This document shows, piece by piece, positions 7,553 through 12,123 of a stretch of 12,123 bases of DNA. The position numbers and the translations under genes were made by a program. The notes beneath the pieces are model-generated. The model searched no databases. It saw nothing but the letters and a program-made list of their open reading frames with translations, and had not been told where the DNA came from. Numbering within the stretch: position 1 is the stretch's first letter; each line of letters begins with the position of its first letter. The DNA is taken from contig URYI01000048.1 in the NCBI GenBank assembly GCA_900552055.1, positions 1-12,123 of the forward strand. The letters run 5' to 3'. The stretch is from an uncultured Eubacteriales bacterium (lineage in GTDB: Bacteria; Bacillota; Clostridia; Christensenellales; QALW01).

Positions 7553-10000
7553 CTAAAGCTTTTTATACACTCTTTCCAGAGTGTCCCCTAAAATCCCCAA
7601 TACATAAGGCTTGCCCCCCGACAGCCTGGGCTCAATAAACAGGCTTTCGGTATTGATGGCTTCCACTTCTCCGGTAGCATGCACGCACAGCATATCAAAC
7701 GGCTCTTTTACCGTCAGGGCTGCGACAAGCTGAGTGCCATTAGCTCCGTTTTTCTTAAAATCAAAGGTTTTCAGGCCTTTGCGGTTGCGGACTGACAGCT
7801 CGTAGTCTACCGCCAAAGAGCGCTTGGCGTATCCCTTTTCCGTCCACACTATTACCTCGCCTTCCCCGTCGCACTGTGAAGCAAAGATAATGCTGTCTCC
7901 GTCATCCAGGGACATAGCCTTAACCCCGGAAGTTGCTCTCCCCGTAACGGGAATATCCTCCTTGACAATATTAAGGCTCATTCCCTTTTGGGATATAAAG
8001 AGCACGCTGCCCTCTTCCTTAACCGTTTCGGCACCTATAAGGCAATCACCCTCTTTAAGGGAAATAGCGGCATACCTGCTCTTTTTAACGGCATATTCGC
8101 TGAACTCGCTGCATTTAATCAAGCCGTTTTTAGTGTAAAAATATAATTTGCCCTCCGGCAGTTCTTTATAGGTGGTAAGGTAAACTATTTTTTCCTCTGG
8201 CTGTATTCCGTTAAATACTTTAGCGGGCAAAACTCCCTTATCCTTCCATTTGCATTCAGGTACGTCTTCCACCGCAAGGCTGTAAGCATAGCCTAAATTG
8301 CTAAAGGCCAGCAGTTTCCGGTCCGTGCTGGAATTTAAGATAAAGAGAGGGATTTCGCTCTCCTGTATGCCGTCGTAATCCTTATTTGAACGGCTGTAAT
8401 TTTTAGCGGAAACCCTTTTTACATTGCCGCCCGCATCTATGGCAACTACAACATCCTCCACTACCTTGAAATCTTCCTCAGTATGCGTTTGAGCCGGCGC
8501 TTCGGACAGAATAACCGTTCTGCGCGGGGATTTATACTTGCGCTTTATATCCAGAAGGTTCTTTTTTATCAATTCCATAAGCTTGGTCTTGCTGTTCAAA
8601 AGTCCCTCAAGATAAGCTATAAGCTCGCGCAGCTCCTTAAGCTTCTGTTCTATTGTTTCAACTTCCAGCGCCGTAAGCCGCTGCAAGCGCATCTCCAGTA
8701 TAGCCGTAGCCTGGCGCTCTGAAAGGGAAAATGCCGCGCGCAGCCTTTCGCGGGCCGTGCGAACGTTAGGACTGCCCTTAATGATTTTTATCACTTCGTC
8801 TATGTTCTGAATGGCAATAAGCAGGCCTGAATATATCTCCTCGTCCAGACGCGCCTTGTCCAGGTCATGGCGCACCCTGCGGCGCTCCACCTCCCGCTGA
8901 TGCTCTATATAATACCGGTTTATCTCCAAAAGCCCCAGCTGGACAGGCTTGCCCTCGGCTATGGCCACCATGTTCACCCCAAAGGAAGCCTGAAGCTCGC
9001 TGTATTTATAGAGATAAGCCAGCACTTTATCCACATCAGCATCCTTGCGCAGCTCTATTACGGCGCGCATGCCCGTATTCATATCCGATTCGTCCCTAAT
9101 ATCGCTTATGGAAGATAGAATTCCCTTCTTTTCATCACTCAGCTTCATTATATCGGCCAGCATTTTAGCCTTGTTGACCTGGAAGGGCACTTCGGTTATA
9201 ACAATAAGCTTTTTACCGTTGGGGCCATTCTCTATATGAGTTTTGGAACGCACCAGCAATCTGCCTTTGCCCGTCTTATAAATATTTTCAATATCAGAGC
9301 CGTTTATGATATATCCGCCTGTGGGGAAATCAGGACCTTTAACGTGTTTAAGCAGTTCGGGCAGCGTTATGCGCGGGTTGTCAATCTGAGCAACCACGCC
9401 GTCTATTACCTCAGCCAGATTATGCGTAGGGATATTGGTGGCAAGCCCTACAGCTATACCGTATGAACCATTTACCAGAAGATTAGGGAACCGGCCGGGC
9501 AGCACGGTAGGCTCCTTAAGGGAATCATCGTAGTTCAGCGCCCATTTAACCGTATCCTTTTCTATATCCCTTAACAATTCCAGCGCTATGGGCGCAAGCC
9601 TCGCCTCAGTATACCGGGCCGCCGCCGCTCCGTCCCCGTCTATGGAGCCAAAGCAGCCATGACCGTCCACCAAAGGCTCGCGCAGACTGAAATCCTGCGC
9701 CATGCGCACCATGGTTTCATATATACTGGAGTCCCCGTGAGGATGGTATTTAGCCATGGTTTCCCCCACGATATACGCGCTCTTTTTATAGGGCTTGTCC
9801 GGAAACAGGTTCTGAGTATACATTGCGTAAAGCACGCGCCGCTGCACAGGCTTAAGGCCGTCTTCCACCCGCGGGAGAGCGCGCTCAAGTATAACATGCT
9901 CGGCATAGGGCATCATGGAGTTATGCATAACCTCTTCCATGGTTTGAAAGCTTACCTTCTGCTCCGAAAGAGGTACAAAATAATCGTCCTTTCTGGCCAT
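7553..10000 (-). CDS. parC: Type IIA DNA topoisomerase subunit A, ParC-type (topoisomerase IV)
   Basis: This is the DNA-cleaving subunit that passes one duplex through another, for decatenation if it is topoisomerase IV. In the 815-residue protein the N-terminal winged-helix/tower region begins ALPRVEDGLKPVQRR (about 41-55). The quinolone-determining segment KYHPHGDSSIYETMVRMAQ has Ser91 and Glu95 at the positions of E. coli GyrA Ser83 and Asp87. The catalytic tyrosine is Tyr130 in AARYTEARL. A coiled-coil region rich in Glu, Lys and Leu spans roughly 390-485. The C-terminal beta-pinwheel keeps repeats such as RATSGVKAMSL, but I see no QRRGGKG-type GyrA box, which favours ParC over GyrA. The ATG lies three bases after the parE stop. 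A divergent second gyrase A remains possible. Confidence 0.87.
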   Translation of the reverse strand: MARKDDYFVPLSEQKVSFQTMEEVMHNSMMPYAEHVILERALPRVEDGLKPVQRRVLYAMYTQNLFPDKPYKKSAYIVGETMAKYHPHGDSSIYETMVRMAQDFSLREPLVDGHGCFGSIDGDGAAAARYTEARLAPIALELLRDIEKDTVKWALNYDDSLKEPTVLPGRFPNLLVNGSYGIAVGLATNIPTHNLAEVIDGVVAQIDNPRITLPELLKHVKGPDFPTGGYIINGSDIENIYKTGKGRLLVRSKTHIENGPNGKKLIVITEVPFQVNKAKMLADIMKLSDEKKGILSSISDIRDESDMNTGMRAVIELRKDADVDKVLAYLYKYSELQASFGVNMVAIAEGKPVQLGLLEINRYYIEHQREVERRRVRHDLDKARLDEEIYSGLLIAIQNIDEVIKIIKGSPNVRTARERLRAAFSLSERQATAILEMRLQRLTALEVETIEQKLKELRELIAYLEGLLNSKTKLMELIKKNLLDIKRKYKSPRRTVILSEAPAQTHTEEDFKVVEDVVVAIDAGGNVKRVSAKNYSRSNKDYDGIQESEIPLFILNSSTDRKLLAFSNLGYAYSLAVEDVPECKWKDKGVLPAKVFNGIQPEEKIVYLTTYKELPEGKLYFYTKNGLIKCSEFSEYAVKKSRYAAISLKEGDCLIGAETVKEEGSVLFISQKGMSLNIVKEDIPVTGRATSGVKAMSLDDGDSIIFASQCDGEGEVIVWTEKGYAKRSLAVDYELSVRNRKGLKTFDFKKNGANGTQLVAALTVKEPFDMLCVHATGEVEAINTESLFIEPRLSGGKPYVLGILGDTLERVYKKL

Positions 10001-10003
10001 TTT

Positions 10004-11974
10004 TTACTGCACCCCCTTTTCCTTTGCGAATAAATCCACTTTGTTGAAATCCGCGTTTTCTATTATATAGGCCTTGCGCACGTCTGTTTTATCCCCCATT
10101 AATACAGTTACCAGCCTGTCCGCCTCGGCCGCGTCCTCAATAGTAACCTGAATAAGATTGCGCGTCCGCGGGTTCATGGTAGTATCATAGAGCTGCGCGG
10201 CGTCCATTTCACCCAGGCCCTTATAACGCTGGATTGTATATCCTCTGCCCATGCGCTGAGCCACTTCCGCCCGTTCTTTATCGTTATAGACGTAAACCAC
10301 CTCTTTAGTAGAGGTTTTTTCCAATCTATATAACGGCGGCACGCCTATAAAGACATGCCCGCTTATAATCAGCTCACGCATATAGCGGTAGAAAAAAGTG
10401 AGCAGGATGGAACGGATATGCGCGCCGTCCTGGTCTGCATCGGCCAGGATTATAACCTTATGGTATTTAAGCGAATTAATATCAAAATCCACATCTATAC
10501 CCGTTCCTAGAGCGGTTATCAGAGTGCGGTACTCTTCATTGGTCAGCACCTGGTCCAGCCTCTTCTTTTCGCAGTTAAGAGGCTTGCCCCTAAGGGGCAG
10601 TATGGCCTGGAAGCGGCGGTCACGCCCCTGCTTGGCCGTGCCCCCGGCGCTGTCCCCCTCCACTATGAACAATTCGTTCTCCTCCGGCTTTTTGCCCGTG
10701 CAGCTTGACAGCTTGCCCACAAGGGGCGCGCCCTCAAGGCTGCTTCGCTTGCGGGCTATATCCTTGGCTTTTTTAGCCGCCTCCCGCACCCGCGCCGCCT
10801 GAACGGCCTTTTCCAGAATGCATTCTCCCGCCGCCGAATTTTTAGGGTCGTCCAGATATTTTTTAAGGCTGTCCGAAATAACAGCCTCTACCGCCGGACG
10901 GGCCTCCACATTGCCCAGCTTGGTCTTGGTCTGCCCCTCAAACTGAATATTCTGCATTTTAACGGTCAAAATGGCGGTTATGCCTTCCCTGAAATCCTCG
11001 CCGTTAAAATTGGGGTCCTTGTCCTTAAGCAGTTCCACCCGCCGCGCATAATCGTTGAGCACTTTTGTAAGCGCCGATTTAAAGCCGGTTTCATGCGTGC
11101 CCCCTTCGGTAGTAGGAATATTATTGACAAAGGAATATATGCTCTCCGTATACGAATCGGTATACTGTATGGCTGCGGCGCAGTATATGCCGTCCTGCTC
11201 CCCTTCTAAATAAATAGGAGGAGAGAATTTAACCTCTTTTTCATTATTCAAATATTCCACATAATCGGATATGCCGCCTGAAAAATGGTACTCCGCCGTT
11301 TTAAAGCCATCGGCAGTCTTCTGGCGCTCATCCGTTAAGGTTATTGCCAGCCCGCCGTTTAAAAAGGCAAGTTCTTTAAGCCTACGCTTTATTACGTCAT
11401 ATTGGAATGCCGCCGTGTCAAATACCTTAGGGTCGGGCTTAAAGCACACTAAAGAACCATGCTTATGCGTTTTGCCCGTTTCCTTTAAATGCTGTTTGCA
11501 TACCCCCGAAAGCACCTTGCGCTGCTGAGGGTCATAATAGCTCTCAAATTCCGCTCTGTATGTTTTATAATCGTGATATACTTCGACATACAGCCATTCA
11601 GAAAGTGCGTTTACTACCGAAGCGCCCACCCCATGGAGGCCGCCGCTGTACTTATAGTTTGAATCGTCGAATTTGCCGCCTGCATGAAGCTGAGTAAAAA
11701 TGACCTCCACGCCCGAAATACCTTTAACAGGATGTATGTCCACAGGCATACCCCGTCCGTTATCCTCTACGCTTACGCTGTTATCCGCATGCAGCGTCAC
11801 CCACATATGGTCCGCATAGCCGTTAGCCGCCTCGTCTATGGCGTTGTCCACTATCTCCCACAGCAGATGGTGCATGCCCTTGCTGCCCGTCGTGCCTATA
11901 TACATTCCAGGCCTCATGCGCACCGCGTCCAGCCCTTCAAGTATTTTAATATCGCTGGCATTATATTCGCTCAT
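10004..11974 (-). CDS. parE: Type IIA DNA topoisomerase subunit B, ParE-type (topoisomerase IV)
   Basis: This is the ATPase subunit partnering the downstream ParC. In the 656-residue protein the GHKL ATPase domain has EIVDNAIDE (catalytic Glu40, Asn44), DNGRGMPV (71-78) and GGLHGVGAS (111-119). The transducer domain has the QTKTKLG loop with Lys350 contacting ATP. The TOPRIM domain has EGDSAGG (439-445) and the DADQDG metal site (Asp512, Asp514, Asp516). The C-terminus holds RYKGLGEMDAAQLYDTTMNP. GyrB and ParE of Firmicutes are hard to separate by eye; the assignment rests on the partner lacking a GyrA box and on a location with no dnaA, dnaN or recF in view. GGAGG (11982-11986) sits 7 nt before the ATG. 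Confidence 0.87.
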   Translation of the reverse strand: MSEYNASDIKILEGLDAVRMRPGMYIGTTGSKGMHHLLWEIVDNAIDEAANGYADHMWVTLHADNSVSVEDNGRGMPVDIHPVKGISGVEVIFTQLHAGGKFDDSNYKYSGGLHGVGASVVNALSEWLYVEVYHDYKTYRAEFESYYDPQQRKVLSGVCKQHLKETGKTHKHGSLVCFKPDPKVFDTAAFQYDVIKRRLKELAFLNGGLAITLTDERQKTADGFKTAEYHFSGGISDYVEYLNNEKEVKFSPPIYLEGEQDGIYCAAAIQYTDSYTESIYSFVNNIPTTEGGTHETGFKSALTKVLNDYARRVELLKDKDPNFNGEDFREGITAILTVKMQNIQFEGQTKTKLGNVEARPAVEAVISDSLKKYLDDPKNSAAGECILEKAVQAARVREAAKKAKDIARKRSSLEGAPLVGKLSSCTGKKPEENELFIVEGDSAGGTAKQGRDRRFQAILPLRGKPLNCEKKRLDQVLTNEEYRTLITALGTGIDVDFDINSLKYHKVIILADADQDGAHIRSILLTFFYRYMRELIISGHVFIGVPPLYRLEKTSTKEVVYVYNDKERAEVAQRMGRGYTIQRYKGLGEMDAAQLYDTTMNPRTRNLIQVTIEDAAEADRLVTVLMGDKTDVRKAYIIENADFNKVDLFAKEKGVQ

Positions 11975-12009
11975 TAAAGCGCCTCCATATATAGTGTAAT
12001 ATTTAATAT

Positions 12010-12038
12010 ATTATACCTTATATATTGGATTTTTGCAA
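12010..12038 (-). promoter_or_regulatory. Promoter of the parE-parC-hisH-hisF unit
   Basis: On the minus strand TTGCAA (12038-12033), a spacer of exactly 17 nt and TATAAT (12015-12010) make a near-consensus sigma-A promoter. A start near 12003 would leave a leader of about 30 nt before the parE ATG. No operator-like repeat is seen around it. Confidence 0.78.
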
Positions 12039-12046
12039 AGGGTATT

Positions 12047-12068
12047 TGAAAAGCGCCTTTTTAAGGCG
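12047..12068 (-). terminator. Possible terminator of an upstream unit
   Basis: On the minus strand CGCCTT / AAGGCG (6 bp, loop AAA) is followed by CTTTTC, a short T-run. It lies just upstream of the parE promoter, where an upstream transcript would be expected to end. The tail is weak and no upstream gene is visible, so this is tentative. Confidence 0.35.
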
Positions 12069-12123
12069 TGTAGAGCTACAATACATCTTGGACAGTAGAG
12101 ATCAAAAAAGCGGATAAAAAAGC

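Overview
The window looks like chromosomal DNA of a Clostridia-type Firmicute (Bacillota). The evidence is a PyrR-controlled pyr operon with a leader attenuator, an NAD-dependent class 1B dihydroorotate dehydrogenase (PyrK plus PyrD), strong AGGAGG-type ribosome binding sites, TATAAT promoters, and a second-type topoisomerase pair of the kind annotated parE/parC in clostridia. Every recognised gene lies on the minus strand, so the window reads biologically from base 12123 down to base 1. No finer taxonomic placement is justified from sequence alone.

Layout in transcription order. (1) 12123-11975: tail of an upstream unit and a good promoter (TTGCAA, 17 nt, TATAAT). (2) 11974-6113: parE, parC, hisH, hisF. 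This is a type IIA topoisomerase pair followed by the two subunits of imidazole glycerol phosphate synthase, with no other his gene in view. (3) 6112-5567: a 546-base gap without genes. It holds a weak hairpin after hisF, an unusual and very G+C-rich nested palindromic element (5857-6046), an unassigned 140-bp flank, and the pyr promoter and PyrR attenuator. (4) 5566-115: pyrR-pyrB-pyrC-pyrF-pyrK-pyrD, tightly packed with several start/stop overlaps and closed by a strong intrinsic terminator whose stem contains the pyrD stop codon. (5) 98-1: further GC-rich palindromes that look like the edge of a second, related element.

Function. The pyr genes carry carbamoyl phosphate to orotate (PyrB, PyrC, PyrD/PyrK) and decarboxylate OMP to UMP (PyrF). 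Carbamoyl phosphate synthetase, orotate phosphoribosyltransferase (PyrE) and a uracil permease are absent here and must be encoded elsewhere if the pathway is complete. PyrR senses pyrimidine nucleotides, and the leader has all three expected RNA parts: binding hairpin, overlapping antiterminator and terminator.

The coding content is ordinary. The part worth a second look is the nested-hairpin element after hisF. Almost every base of about 190 belongs to a perfect or near-perfect stem: an outer 12-bp stem, a 23-bp stem enclosing three back-to-back hairpins, and two more hairpins beside it. A partial relative appears at the window edge after pyrD, again immediately downstream of the last gene of an operon. 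I cannot name a known family for it.
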